64,000 nucleotides of DNA from Jiangella endophytica (GCF_003427025.1 NZ_QVAI01000016.1:124001-188000); one strand, 5' to 3'. Numbered from the stretch's first letter, positions 1 to 10,482 are shown. The notes: generated from the letters alone by a model not told the origin. Made by a program: numbers and translations.

Positions 1-434
1 GCGTGTACCCCGGGGGCCTCACCTACTCCGGGCACCCGCTCGCCTGCGCCGCCGCGGTCGCCACCATCCAGGTCATGGAGCAGAACCGGATCGTGGAGCA
101 CGCGGCCGCGCTGGGCGAGCAGGTGTTCGGCCCCGGGCTCCGGCGGCTCGCGGCCGCCCACGACTGGATCGGCGAGGTCCGCGGCGCCGGCGTGTTCTGG
201 GCGGTGGAGCTGGTCCGGGACGCGGTCACCCGCGAGCCGCTGGTGTCGGCCGGTGGCGACGGCGCCGAGGTGCTGGCCGCGCTGCTCGCCGCGGCCAGGA
301 AACGTGGCCTGCTGGCTCTCGGCAACGGCAACCGGGTCCATCTGGTGCCACCGCTCACGACGACGGCCGACGAGGTGCGGGCGGGTCTGCGGATCCTCGA
401 CGAGGCGCTGAGCGAGGTCCGCGGCGGGTGGTGA
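1..434 (+). CDS. Class III PLP aminotransferase, C-terminal part (truncated by window start)
   Basis: The gene is open at the left edge; the first complete codon is at position 3 and about 143 residues are visible. The stretch YPGGLTYSGHPLACAAAVA near the start is the typical post-lysine segment of class III (omega-amino acid / GABA-type) aminotransferases. The end, with HLVPPLTTTADEVRAGL, is the usual C-terminal small domain. The catalytic lysine lies outside the window, so substrate cannot be judged. The gene ends 3 bases before the stop of the convergent ald gene. It is a different protein from the DgdA encoded nearby. It may transaminate an omega- or beta-amino acid, but that is only family-level inference. 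Confidence 0.85.
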   Translation, partial: VYPGGLTYSGHPLACAAAVATIQVMEQNRIVEHAAALGEQVFGPGLRRLAAAHDWIGEVRGAGVFWAVELVRDAVTREPLVSAGGDGAEVLAALLAAARKRGLLALGNGNRVHLVPPLTTTADEVRAGLRILDEALSEVRGGW

Positions 435-437
435 CGC

Positions 438-1553
438 TCAGACCAGCGCCGCGTCGAACTCCGCGGATTCGATGCCGTGCGCCTCGCCGACGGGCCCGTA
501 GTGGAGCCGGCCCGCGTGGGTGTTGAGCCCCAGGCGCAGTGCGTGGTCGTCGGCCAGCGCCTGACGCCAGCCCTTGCTCGCCAGCGCGACGATGTAGGGG
601 AGCGTCGCGTTGGCGAGGGCCTGCGTCGAGGTCTTCGGCACCGCGCCCGGCATGTTCGCGACGCAGTAGAACGTCGAGCCGTGCACCTGGAACACGGGGT
701 CGGCATGGGTGGTGGGACGGGAGTCCTCGAAGCAGCCGCCCTGGTCGATCGCGATGTCGACGAGCACCGATCCGGGCTTCATCCGAGCGACGAGGTCGTT
801 GGTGACCAGCTTGGGGGCGGCGGTGCCGGGAATGAGGACGCTGCCGATGACGAGATCGGCCTGCCGGACCTGCTCCTCGATCGCGAGCTTGGTGGAGGCC
901 AGCCCGCGGACCCGGTTCTCGTAGCGCCAGAACGTCAGCCGCAGCTTGTCCAGGTCGACGTCCAGCAGCGTGACGTCGGCGCCCATGCCGAGCGCGATGT
1001 TCGCGGCGTTCTGGCCGCTGACGCCGGCTCCGATGATGACGACCTTGGCGTTGGCCACTCCGCCGACCCCACCCATGAGCACGCCCTGCCCGCCCTGTTG
1101 CTTCATCAGGTGGTAGGCGCCGACCTGAGGCGCGAGGCACCCGGCGACCTCCGACATGGGGTAGAGCAGCGGCAGCGCGCCCGACGGCAGCTGCACCGTC
1201 TCGTAGGCGATGCCGGTGACGCCGGCGGCGAGCAACCGCTCGGTCAGCCGACGGTCCGCCGCCAGGTGGAGATACGTGAAGAGCACCAGGCCCTCGCGCA
1301 GGCGGTGGTACTCGGCGGCGACCGGCTCCTTCACCTTGAGCACCAGGTCGGCGCCGCCCCAGACGTCGTCGGCGCCGTCGAGGATCTTCGCGCCGGCCGC
1401 GACGTAGGCGTCGTTGCCGATCGACGAGCCGGCCCCGGCGTCGCGCTCGACGAACACGTCGTGGCCCCGCCGGGTCAGCTCGTCGACACCGGCCGGGGTG
1501 ATCGCCACCCGGAACTCGTTGTCCTTGACTTCCTTCGGGATGCCGATGCGCAT
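438..1553 (-). CDS. ald: Alanine dehydrogenase
   Basis: This 371-residue protein has the full length of bacterial Ald, which interconverts L-alanine + NAD+ and pyruvate + NH3 + NADH. The N-terminus MRIGIPKEVKDNEFRVA is the family signature. Lys75, His96 and Asp270 fall at the same numbers as the catalytic residues known for Mycobacterium Ald. The Rossmann motif GAGVSG is at about residues 175-180. Start ATG lies 1 base after the dgdA stop, with GGAG just upstream inside dgdA, so the two are cotranscribed. Because DgdA consumes pyruvate and yields L-alanine, Ald next to it would regenerate pyruvate and release ammonia. This explains the pairing better than general alanine catabolism does (inference). 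Confidence 0.95.
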   Translation of the reverse strand: MRIGIPKEVKDNEFRVAITPAGVDELTRRGHDVFVERDAGAGSSIGNDAYVAAGAKILDGADDVWGGADLVLKVKEPVAAEYHRLREGLVLFTYLHLAADRRLTERLLAAGVTGIAYETVQLPSGALPLLYPMSEVAGCLAPQVGAYHLMKQQGGQGVLMGGVGGVANAKVVIIGAGVSGQNAANIALGMGADVTLLDVDLDKLRLTFWRYENRVRGLASTKLAIEEQVRQADLVIGSVLIPGTAAPKLVTNDLVARMKPGSVLVDIAIDQGGCFEDSRPTTHADPVFQVHGSTFYCVANMPGAVPKTSTQALANATLPYIVALASKGWRQALADDHALRLGLNTHAGRLHYGPVGEAHGIESAEFDAALV

Positions 1554-1554
1554 G

Positions 1555-2922
<1,368 letters not shown>

Positions 2923-3182
2923 GGCAAGGCATGGGGATAGTGGCCGTGGACACATCGGGCGCGCGGAGCGACGTGGGCCGTCCACCTGCGGCCCAGGAAC
3001 GGGCAGCTGTCAGGGGACGGGGGAGTGCGGGCACAGCCCTGCGTGGCGTCGGGCGTCGGCGTCAACAGCCGCAGTCGCGTTTCGGGCTGTTCGCGTGGTT
3101 CTGGCTGGTGAAGTCGGCTGGGTCGCCGTCGTGACTCGTGAGGCGCACCCGGCGCGCGTGACGACGCCCCCGGGGGCGTACG
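2923..3182. other. Gene-free stretch between dgdA and amidohydrolase
   Basis: About 260 bases (314 counting the dgdA leader) hold no supportable gene. It should contain the dgdA promoter, reading leftwards, with TTGCCA on the minus strand beside the palindrome as a weak -35 candidate. I see no clear -10 and no terminator. Confidence 0.5.
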
Positions 3183-5141
3183 TCAGTCGCCCGCGCGGCG
3201 GTGGGCCAGCTGGGTCATGGGCGCCTGCACCGTGTGCTCGCCGGCGACGTCGCCGGCGATCCGGACGACGGCGTCGGTGGTGCGCTGCACCAGCTCGTCG
3301 CCGTCGCGCTCCAGCGTCCCCGGGACGGGTGGGAGGCCGTTGGCCAGGCCGGCCCGCAGCGACAGCACCGGCCACCGGCCCTGGTCCTCGTCCTGGTCCT
3401 GGGCGCGTCGGACCGCCGCCAGCAGGGCGCTCACCCCGAGGTCGGCGCCGGGCAGCAGCGGCCCGCCGATCTCGACGTCGAGCTCCGAGCCGTCCAGGAC
3501 CGACCAGCGGACGGTGTAGCGATCGCCGTCGCGGCGCACCGACGCCACGTCGACTCCCTCCTCGCGATGCCGCTCGACGTCGGCCGAGACCAGGTACCCG
3601 GCCGTGTCGATGACGGCCGTGCGCGTCTCGACGCCGTGGCGGGTCGCGACCTGCTCGCGCCAGGTGGTCGTGCCGTTGTCCGAGCGGGAGGAGATTCTCG
3701 TGGCGGCCTCGAACTGCCCGAAGTTGCTCCGTTCGAAGTCGCCGACGAGCCGCTCACCGGGCTCGACCGGCCGGAGCCGCGCGCGGTCCGGCTCGGCGTG
3801 GACCAGCGCCTCGACCTCGTCGAGCAGGGCGTCCAGCTGCGGGCGTTCCAGCACCGTCCCGCCCACGACGACGGCGGCCGGGTCCTTCAGCGCGGTGACC
3901 GACGCGTGCGGGTCGCCGGTGACCGCCACCAGGTCCGCGACGAACCCGGCGTCGACGCGGCCGCGGTCGGTCAGGCCGAGATAGTCCGCCGCGCCCCGGG
4001 TGGCCAGGCGCACGAGCTCGGCGCTCGTGTACCCGGCGCCGGTCATCAGCTCCAGCTCCTCGACCAGCGAGGACCCGTGGAAGACGAACGCGTTGTGGGT
4101 GTCGGTGCCGACCAGGACCGGCGCGCCGGCGTCCCGGAGCGCGGCGAGGATGCGCCGGCTGCGCTCGTGGAAGAGGTCGGCGGTGCCCTGCAGTTCGTCG
4201 GGCGTCAGGGCCTGGACGCGGAAGTCGTTCTCGGACCGCCACGTCCGGGCGAGCACGGGATCGGTGAGACGCAGTCGCGGCTCGGTGAAGTCGCGGTGCC
4301 CGAGCAGGCGGTCGAGGACGATCAGCGTGGGGCAGGAGGTGATGTTCTCGGCGGCCATCCGCTGGGCCAGGGCCGCGATCTTGTCGTCGTCGATGTCCGA
4401 CGCGGCCTGGGCGGCCTCGGGGGAGAACCGGTTCCGGCCGCGTCCGTAGCTGAACCCCTGTGCGAAGAACGCGTCGAGCCGCTCCTGGGCGGCCGGGCGC
4501 AGCGAGCCGTACTCGTAGTTGTTCAGGTGCTCGAACCCGGTCTGGCCGCGGTCGATCGCCTGGTGGACGGTGAGCGCCTGCGGGCAGTGCCCGACCAGTG
4601 CCATCCCGGTGTCGCGGCAGGCCTCGCCCAGGCCCTCGAGCGCCTCGCCGGACAGCCACTGATACGCCTTGACCTGCTGGTACCCGAGCTCGGCCCACCG
4701 GTTCACCGCGGCGTGCGCACTGGCGCGATCGGTGATCTGGGCCGAATCCGGCCACACGGTCGTGCCGGGCGCACCCCGGCCGTCGGCCATGGCGGTGCTG
4801 GTGACCAGGTAGGGCCCGAGTTCGGTGCCCTCGGCGACCCGCCGGCGCCAGGCCAGGTGCCACGGCTTGCCGCGCATGTTGCGCACGAGCGTGACGCCGT
4901 GCGCCAGGTAGCCGAGCATGTCGGCCCGGTCCTCGACGTGCACGTGGCAGTCGGCCAGCCCGGGCAGGATCGTGCGGTCCCGCCAGTCGACGACCCGCCC
5001 GGTGATCTGCTGCTCGGCGCGGGGCGCGACCCGGGTGATCCGGCCGTCGGCCACCGTGATCGCCTGGTCCCGCAGCACCCCGCGATCGGTCATCGAGAGC
5101 ACGGTTCCCGCGAGGATCGTCATCGGCGTGGCGTCGTTCAC
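3183..5141 (-). CDS. Amidohydrolase-superfamily metal-dependent hydrolase (dipeptidase/imidazolonepropionase-like) with extra C-terminal domain
   Basis: The protein has 652 residues from a GTG start (VNDATPMTIL), with GGAGG five bases upstream. The first 420 or so residues form a TIM-barrel amidohydrolase. The ligands are all visible: His66 and His68 (CHVHVE), Lys158 (QVKAY, possible carboxylated lysine), His185 (VGHCP), His205 (FEHL) and Asp347 (VGTDTHN). This subgroup includes cytosolic Xaa-Pro and Xaa-Arg/Lys dipeptidases as well as imidazolonepropionase-like enzymes. About 190 further residues (roughly 460-652) are not part of a normal amidohydrolase and I do not recognise them. No signal peptide is seen. 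It is divergent from the M19 gene across operator site B. A dipeptidase role is inferred from context. Confidence 0.8.
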   Translation of the reverse strand: MNDATPMTILAGTVLSMTDRGVLRDQAITVADGRITRVAPRAEQQITGRVVDWRDRTILPGLADCHVHVEDRADMLGYLAHGVTLVRNMRGKPWHLAWRRRVAEGTELGPYLVTSTAMADGRGAPGTTVWPDSAQITDRASAHAAVNRWAELGYQQVKAYQWLSGEALEGLGEACRDTGMALVGHCPQALTVHQAIDRGQTGFEHLNNYEYGSLRPAAQERLDAFFAQGFSYGRGRNRFSPEAAQAASDIDDDKIAALAQRMAAENITSCPTLIVLDRLLGHRDFTEPRLRLTDPVLARTWRSENDFRVQALTPDELQGTADLFHERSRRILAALRDAGAPVLVGTDTHNAFVFHGSSLVEELELMTGAGYTSAELVRLATRGAADYLGLTDRGRVDAGFVADLVAVTGDPHASVTALKDPAAVVVGGTVLERPQLDALLDEVEALVHAEPDRARLRPVEPGERLVGDFERSNFGQFEAATRISSRSDNGTTTWREQVATRHGVETRTAVIDTAGYLVSADVERHREEGVDVASVRRDGDRYTVRWSVLDGSELDVEIGGPLLPGADLGVSALLAAVRRAQDQDEDQGRWPVLSLRAGLANGLPPVPGTLERDGDELVQRTTDAVVRIAGDVAGEHTVQAPMTQLAHRRAGD

Positions 5142-5196
5142 CTGGTCCTCCAGACCTCGGCCGGCACTGGGAGGTCGCCACGCTAGCAGCAAGTTC

Positions 5197-5214
5197 GACC
5201 TATGGACATAGGTC
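5197..5214. promoter_or_regulatory. Operator site B (GACCTA-N6-TAGGTC)
   Basis: Perfect inverted repeat GACCTA-TGGACA-TAGGTC in the 150-base space between two divergent hydrolase genes. It has the same arms and 6-base spacer as the site at 10411, so it could control both directions. Confidence 0.65.
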
Positions 5215-5291
5215 TAACCCTTGCGCCGGGTGGTTGGTTGCCCCAACAATCGACCCATGATGATGCGACGTTGTTTGCCTGGATCTGACCG

Positions 5292-6323
5292 ATGACGGCG
5301 CCGAACGACGAGGCCCTGGTCGTCGACCTGCACAACGACCTGATCCTGCTGGTCGACCACTTCGACCACCGCGGCCGGCCGGAGCACTTCGCCGATTTCT
5401 GGCTGCCCGAGTTGCGGGCGGGCGGCGTGAACGTCCAGGTCCTTCCCGTGTTCGTCGAGGAGCAGTTCCAGTCCGAGGGAGCGCTGCGGCGGACGCTGCT
5501 GCTCATCGAGCGGATCCATCGGCTGGCCTCGCAACACCCCGAGGTGGAGGTCTGCCTGTCCGGAGCGGAGGTCGCGGCGGCCGTGTCCGCCGGCCGGATC
5601 GCGTTCGTGATCGGGCTGGAGGGTGCGCACGCACTCGGCCAGGACCCGGAGCTGATCGGGACGATGTACCGCGTCGGCGCCCGGGTGGTGTCCCTCGCCC
5701 ACCTCGGCCGGACACACCTCGCCGACGGCAGCGGGTTCGACGACAGCTCGCGCGGTGGCCTGACCCCGCAGGGGTTCGAGGTGCTCGCCGAGATGGAACG
5801 GCTGGGGATCGTCTTCGACATCAGCCACCTCGGCGTGGCCGGCGTCGACGACGTGCTGGCCCGGGCGACCCGCCCGCTGCTCGCGACCCACTCGGGCGCC
5901 CGGGCGATCACCGACATGCACCGCAACCTCAGCGACGACCAGATCAAGGGCATCGCCGGCCTCGGCGGCGTGATCGGGGTCGCGGCGGCGATCGCGCCGT
6001 TCATCGACCCGGCCCGGCCGACCGCCGCCCGCGTCGTCGACCACATCGAGCACATCGCGTCGGTCGCCTCGATCGACGCGGTGGGGCTGGGGCCGGACTT
6101 CATCGACGACTACTACGCGGAGGTCTACGGCGGGCGCATGGAGATCATGGGCGTGGACGCGGTCGAGTTCGTGGAGGCCGATGTCCGGCGGCCGTCGGAC
6201 CTCCCGAAGCTCACCGCCGAGATGCTGGCCCGCGGCTTCTCCCAGGCCGACATCGCCAAGGTGCTGGGCGGTAACGCCATGCGCGTCCTCGACCAGGTGA
6301 TGGGCGTCGGTGCGCGTGGCTGA
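5292..6323 (+). CDS. Membrane-dipeptidase family (M19) zinc dipeptidase
   Basis: This 343-residue protein is a canonical M19 (renal/membrane dipeptidase) enzyme, hydrolysing dipeptides and often accepting D- or otherwise unusual C-terminal residues. The five metal ligands are present: His14 and Asp16 (VDLHNDL), Glu110 (GLEGAH), His179 (DISHLG) and His200 (ATHSGA). It has no signal peptide or GPI-type tail, so it should be cytosolic. Start ATG 5292 has only a weak ribosome site. The next gene starts inside its last codons, so the two form an operon. It is not close to the two M19-like proteins further along, which lack the first two ligands. Confidence 0.9.
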   Translation: MTAPNDEALVVDLHNDLILLVDHFDHRGRPEHFADFWLPELRAGGVNVQVLPVFVEEQFQSEGALRRTLLLIERIHRLASQHPEVEVCLSGAEVAAAVSAGRIAFVIGLEGAHALGQDPELIGTMYRVGARVVSLAHLGRTHLADGSGFDDSSRGGLTPQGFEVLAEMERLGIVFDISHLGVAGVDDVLARATRPLLATHSGARAITDMHRNLSDDQIKGIAGLGGVIGVAAAIAPFIDPARPTAARVVDHIEHIASVASIDAVGLGPDFIDDYYAEVYGGRMEIMGVDAVEFVEADVRRPSDLPKLTAEMLARGFSQADIAKVLGGNAMRVLDQVMGVGARG

Positions 6324-7947
6324 GCGTCGCCGGGCGGTGATCGTCGCCGCGCAGCCGGAGGCCGTGGAGGCCGGCGCCGCGATCCTGGAGGCGGGCGGCA
6401 ACGCGGTCGACGCGGCGATCGCCTGTGCCTTCGTGCAGACCGTGGTCGATCCGCTGATGTGCGGCATCGCCGGGTTCGGCAGCCTGGCCGCCTACCTCCC
6501 GCAGCGGGACTTCCACGGCTACTACGACTTCCACGCGGCGGCGCCGAGGGCGGCCCGGCCCGACATGTGGGAGTCGCTCGTCGAGGGCGAGGCGCGCGAC
6601 GGCTTCGGCTTCATCGTGACCGGTCACGTCAACGAGATCGGCTACGAGTCGATCTGCGCGCCGGCGTCGCTGCGCGCGTTGCACACCGCCCACCAGGAGC
6701 ACGGGACGCTGCCGTGGCGCGACGTCCTGGCACCCGCGATCGAGTACGCCCGCGACGGGTGGACGGTGCGCCCGGCCGTGCACGACTTCTGGTCCGACCC
6801 GGGCGCGTTCGGGCACGTGCCCAACAGCGACCGTGCGTCGTTCACCCCGGCCGCCGCCGCTCTGTACCTGCGCCCGGACGGGTCGGCGAAGCGGATGGGC
6901 GACGTCGTGGTGAACCGCGACTATGCCGACGTGCTGGCGGCGATCGCGCGATCGGGCCCCGAACCGTTCTACACCGGCGACCTGGCCCGGGCGATGGTCG
7001 ACGACATCGCCGCCAACGGCGGTCACCTGACGCTGGAGGATCTGGCCGACGTCGCCGTCCGGCGCAACGAGCCCCTGTGGACGACCTACCGCGGCTGGTC
7101 GGTCGCCACGAACCGCCCGCCCGGCGGCGGCGTGCAGCTCGTCCAGATGCTCAACGTGCTCGAGAACTTCGACCTCGAGGCGCTGGGACACAACAGCGCG
7201 GAGTACGTGCGCGTCGTCAGCGAGGCCATGAAGAAGGCGACGGCCGACAAGGACCGCTACGTCGGCGACCCCGCCTTCGTCGACGTGCCGCTCGACCGGT
7301 TGACGTCGAAGGCCTACGCGCGGGGCGTCGCCGACCAGATCGCCGCCGGCGAGAAGATCGCCGTACCGCGGCACCAGGGCCTGGTGGAAGGCGCTGACAC
7401 CACTCATCTCTCGGTGATCGACGCCGATGGGAACTGCGTCGCGATGACGCACTCACTCGGCCTGCCGTCGGGAGTGGTCACCCCCGGGCTGGGCTTCATG
7501 TACAACGGCTGCATGTCCAGCTTCGACCCCCGGCCCGGCCGGGCGGCGTCGATCAGCCCGGGCAAGGCCCGGTTCAGTTCGGTGTGCCCGTCGGTGGTGT
7601 TCGACGACGAGGGGCCGATGCTGGTGATCGGCGCTCCGGGCGGCACCCAGATCGCCATGGGCGTCCTCCAGGCGACGCTGAACGTCCTGGACTTCGCCAT
7701 CCCGATCGCCGAGGCGGTCGCGCTGCCGCGGTTCTCCGCCACCAGCGACGTCATCGACGTCGTCAACCGCGTCCCTCGCGCCGTCCAGGCCGGCCTCGAG
7801 GCGGCCGGGTACGAGGTGGTCCGCAGCCCGCGCAGCTACGGGTTCGGTCTCGTCCACGGGCTGGCTCGCCAGGACGGGCGGTGGCGGGGAGGGGCCGATC
7901 CCGGCGGCGACGGCATGGCCCTGGAGGTGGCGGCGGGCGCGGTCTAG
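6310..7947 (+). CDS. Gamma-glutamyltransferase family protein (Ntn hydrolase)
   Basis: This is a 545-residue GGT-family protein. The autoprocessing site is visible as GADTTHLSVID, with Thr364 the expected new N-terminal nucleophile. The downstream GAPGGTQIA and PRFSA segments are typical of the small subunit. The N-terminus has EAGGNAVDAAIA, also a GGT hallmark. It lacks a signal peptide, unlike secreted GGTs that act on glutathione, so it should be cytosolic. The GTG start at 6310 overlaps the M19 gene by 14 bases. Many GGT-like proteins are not true glutathione hydrolases. Here it may cleave gamma- or other amide bonds in imported compounds, and the substrate is open. Confidence 0.85.
   Translation: MRVAERRRAVIVAAQPEAVEAGAAILEAGGNAVDAAIACAFVQTVVDPLMCGIAGFGSLAAYLPQRDFHGYYDFHAAAPRAARPDMWESLVEGEARDGFGFIVTGHVNEIGYESICAPASLRALHTAHQEHGTLPWRDVLAPAIEYARDGWTVRPAVHDFWSDPGAFGHVPNSDRASFTPAAAALYLRPDGSAKRMGDVVVNRDYADVLAAIARSGPEPFYTGDLARAMVDDIAANGGHLTLEDLADVAVRRNEPLWTTYRGWSVATNRPPGGGVQLVQMLNVLENFDLEALGHNSAEYVRVVSEAMKKATADKDRYVGDPAFVDVPLDRLTSKAYARGVADQIAAGEKIAVPRHQGLVEGADTTHLSVIDADGNCVAMTHSLGLPSGVVTPGLGFMYNGCMSSFDPRPGRAASISPGKARFSSVCPSVVFDDEGPMLVIGAPGGTQIAMGVLQATLNVLDFAIPIAEAVALPRFSATSDVIDVVNRVPRAVQAGLEAAGYEVVRSPRSYGFGLVHGLARQDGRWRGGADPGGDGMALEVAAGAV
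7929..7946 (+). repeat. 18-bp direct repeat, copy 1
   Basis: GGCGGCGGGCGCGGTCTA at the very end of the GGT-like gene, repeated exactly at 8579-8596. The two copies flank the gene-free segment. Confidence 0.55.
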
Positions 7948-8031
7948 ACGAGCGAGTCCGAATGGGCTCGGCCGAGGATCTGCGCTTCGGATGGCGTCAG
8001 TGGCGGCGGCCCGGTCCGGCGATCCGTGCAG

Positions 8032-8078
8032 GATCGCTGCCGCTGGGTGTCATCACCGCTGCCAGAGCGGCAGCGATC
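8032..8078. repeat. Inverted repeat, 13-bp arms
   Basis: GATCGCTGCCGCT at 8032-8044 and its exact complement at 8066-8078, with a 21-base loop. It is a strong stem-loop about 85 bases after the GGT-like stop codon and could act as a terminator for that operon, although no T-run follows. Confidence 0.5.
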
Positions 8079-8370
8079 GACCCCGCTCGGTGCGCCGATC
8101 TCACACGGCCGCCCTCAGCTCAGCCCACCCGGTCCGAACACGATCACCTGCCCCGGCGCAGCACCGCGGTCGTGGCGCGTGCTGGCGATCGATCATCGTC
8201 AACGGTTGGCGACATCATGGTGTCGGCACCGGTTGATGATCATGGACCGAGGCCGGGTCACGTCGCCACCATGGCACCGACGTCGCCATCGAACGCGGCG
8301 ACAGACCACTATCCGTGCGGCGAACCGGTCCGTCCCGTCATCAACTCCCGACATGCCGTCCTCACCATCA

Positions 8371-8404
8371 TCCGGACTCACTCATACAGACGAGTGAGTC
8401 CGGA
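8371..8404. terminator. Candidate bidirectional terminator hairpin
   Basis: TCCGGACTCACTC at 8371-8383 pairs perfectly with 8392-8404 around an 8-base loop. Placed between convergent genes, it suits a terminator for either side. There is no poly-T tail, which is common in actinomycetes. Confidence 0.45.
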
Positions 8405-8578
8405 CCCCGGTGGTCGGTGAGTGTGTGGTGCCGGGCTCACCGGCGCGGGCGCACCTCACTCGCTGCGGGGCCGCCTTGGGCGCCGGTCCGGTCCTGACGC
8501 GGGTGACGTGCTCCGCGCCCGGGTGGGGCGCCCGGTGCGGTGAGTGGAACAGCGCCACCGAACACGGTCACCGGCATC

Positions 8579-8596
8579 GGCGGCGGGCGCGGTCTA
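8579..8596 (+). repeat. 18-bp direct repeat, copy 2
   Basis: Exact second copy of the 18-mer at 7929-7946. It overlaps the last bases of the DUF885 gene, which reads on the other strand. Confidence 0.55.
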
Positions 8597-10267
8597 CGCG
8601 GGCACCTGAGCGATCCAGCGTTCCACCTCGCCGGACAGCACGGTCATGGGCACTGATCCGTTGCCGAGGACGGCGTCGTGGAAGGCGCGGACGTCGAAGC
8701 GCGGGCCGAGGCGGTCGCGGGCGTCCCGCCTCAGTCGCTCGATCTCGAGCCGGCCGGTCATGTAGGCCAGCGCCTGTCCGGGCCAGGCGATGTAGCGGTC
8801 GACCTCGTTGGCGACGTTCTCCGGCGTGAGGGCGCTGTTGGCGAGCATGAAGTCGATCGCCTGCCGGCGGGTCCAGCCGTGGTGGTGGATGCCGGTGTCG
8901 ACGACGAGGCGGCAGGCCCGCCAGGAGTCGAACGACAGCATCCCGAACCGGAACAGGTCGCTGGAGTACAGGTCCATCTCGTCGGCCAGGCGTTCGGCGT
9001 AGAGGCCCCATCCCTCGCCGAAGGCGGGGACGTACAGGTACCGGCGGAACGCCGGCAGGTGGGTGAGCTCCTGTGCGAGAGCGAACTGCAGGTGGTGGCC
9101 GGGCACGCCCTCGTGGAACGCCAGCGTCTCGTACTCGTACCGGGTCCGCGTGCGTGGCGCGTAGGTGTTGACGTTGTACCGGCCCGGACGGCTGCCGTCG
9201 CCCGACGGGGGCAGGTACTCGCCGAGCACGGCGGCCGGCGCCAGCACCTCGTTCATGGGCACCACCGCACACGACGCCGACGCGGTACGGCCGAACCAGT
9301 CCGGCAGCGCGGCGTCGGCCCGGGTCACCGCCGCCCGCGCGTCGGCCAGGATGTCCTCGCCGGAGGAGTAGCGCAGCTCGGGGTCGTGCCGCAGCCGGTC
9401 GACGATCGCGTCGAAGTCGCCGGTGCCGAAGACCCGTTGCCCCAGCCCGGCGTACTCGTCGCGCAACGCCTCGCACAGGTCCAGGCCGAGCCGGTGCAGC
9501 TCCTCCGGCGAGCGCGTCGTGGTCGTGTGCGCCGCGACGGCGCGGGCGTACATCTCGCCGCCGCCGGGCACGTGCAGCAGCCCGCTGCGCTCGTCCGGCC
9601 GGGCCGCCGCCAGGACCGGCCCCGAGAGCGTCTCCAGCAGCGCCGCCAGCGCCGGCCGGACCGACGCCGCCACCAGGCCACGGACCTCGTCCTCGACGGC
9701 GGTGCCGGCCACCATGCCGGCGATGAGGTCGTCCTCGGCGCGGCCGCGCAGGTAGGCGTCCAGCCGTTCGGCGGTCTGCTCGACGCCGCGGCGGGTGGGC
9801 ACCCGGCCGGCGGCCACGCCGTCCAGCGCCCGCTCCCGGGCCTGGCCGAGGTAGCCGGGCACGCCGCGCAGCCGGCGCAGGTAGTTCTGCTGCTCGTCTT
9901 GAGCGGCGACCGAGACGTTGGTCAGCGCGGTGAACAGCAGTGCGCTGGGGGAGGCGTAGCCGGAGACGGCGAACTCCGCATGCCGGTCCTCGTACGGCAC
10001 GGCCTCGGACCGCGCGACGTGGATCAGCACGTCCCGCGTCACCCGGTCGTGCTCGTCGAGCCCGTCCGCCGGGATCCGCTCGGCGCGTGCGGCCAGGTCC
10101 AGGAGGCGCTCGGCCGACGCGAGCTGGGCGGACTCGCCGAGATCGGGCACCTCGCCGTCGAGTCCGGGGATGCCGTGGATGAGCGTGGCCACGAACGGAT
10201 CGGCCGCCGCCAGCGTGGCGAACAGGTGGTCGGACAGCTCGGCGAGGGGGCGGGACGCCGTCTCCAT
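8594..10267 (-). CDS. DUF885 family zinc metallopeptidase-like protein
   Basis: This 557-residue protein carries the DUF885 signature HEGVPGHH (His385, Glu386, His391, His392) and GEGWGLYAE (Glu418). These are consistent with a gluzincin-type zinc site in which two histidines and a downstream glutamate bind metal. Family members behave as cytosolic or lipoprotein peptidases, but few are characterised. No signal peptide is seen here. The start ATG has AGGAG four bases upstream. It is divergent from the kal operon and convergent with the GGT-like gene. A peptidase role fits the neighbourhood; the exact specificity is unknown. Confidence 0.85.
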   Translation of the reverse strand: METASRPLAELSDHLFATLAAADPFVATLIHGIPGLDGEVPDLGESAQLASAERLLDLAARAERIPADGLDEHDRVTRDVLIHVARSEAVPYEDRHAEFAVSGYASPSALLFTALTNVSVAAQDEQQNYLRRLRGVPGYLGQARERALDGVAAGRVPTRRGVEQTAERLDAYLRGRAEDDLIAGMVAGTAVEDEVRGLVAASVRPALAALLETLSGPVLAAARPDERSGLLHVPGGGEMYARAVAAHTTTTRSPEELHRLGLDLCEALRDEYAGLGQRVFGTGDFDAIVDRLRHDPELRYSSGEDILADARAAVTRADAALPDWFGRTASASCAVVPMNEVLAPAAVLGEYLPPSGDGSRPGRYNVNTYAPRTRTRYEYETLAFHEGVPGHHLQFALAQELTHLPAFRRYLYVPAFGEGWGLYAERLADEMDLYSSDLFRFGMLSFDSWRACRLVVDTGIHHHGWTRRQAIDFMLANSALTPENVANEVDRYIAWPGQALAYMTGRLEIERLRRDARDRLGPRFDVRAFHDAVLGNGSVPMTVLSGEVERWIAQVPA

Positions 10268-10410
10268 GAGGCTCCTTCATCAGGCGGCCGGGCCGCTCGT
10301 GGCCCACACCCTAACGCCTTGTTCTATCTAGCAACATGGGGTGATGACGCCAGCTCAAGGTGGCGGGGTCAGTAGTGGCGAACATCATGGTTGAAACAGG
10401 TCGACCATCT

Positions 10411-10428
10411 GACCTACTTGTTTAGGTC
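10411..10428. promoter_or_regulatory. Operator site C upstream of the kal-mutase operon
   Basis: Perfect inverted repeat GACCTA-CTTGTT-TAGGTC, with arms identical to site B. It is 54 bases before the likely kal start. TTGAAA at 10391 could be a -35 element 18 bases before TACTTG inside the repeat, so binding here would cover the promoter (weak promoter call). Confidence 0.65.
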
Positions 10429-10482
10429 TAAATGCTCTACTCTGTCTGCGACAAGGACCCGCCACCTGTCACGGAGGTGTCT

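Larger units (their letters stand above)
7948..8593. other. Gene-free hairpin-rich segment
   Basis: About 645 bases between two convergent genes contain no ORF I can support. The segment holds two perfect 13-bp inverted repeats (8032-8078 and 8371-8404). An imperfect one lies near 8187-8240, where GATCATCGTCAACGGT faces ACCGGTTGATGATC. An 18-bp direct repeat stands at its borders. It may be a decayed insertion or a cluster of terminators. Confidence 0.5.

Noticed and set aside
3201-5186. Plus-strand open frame of about 660 codons opposite the amidohydrolase
   Set aside because: The translation has no recognisable motif, while the minus strand carries a complete set of metal ligands and a ribosome site.
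10268-10482. Cobalamin riboswitch upstream of the B12 mutase operon
   Set aside because: I looked for the B12-box and conserved stem segments and found none; the region instead holds the GACCTA-type operator.
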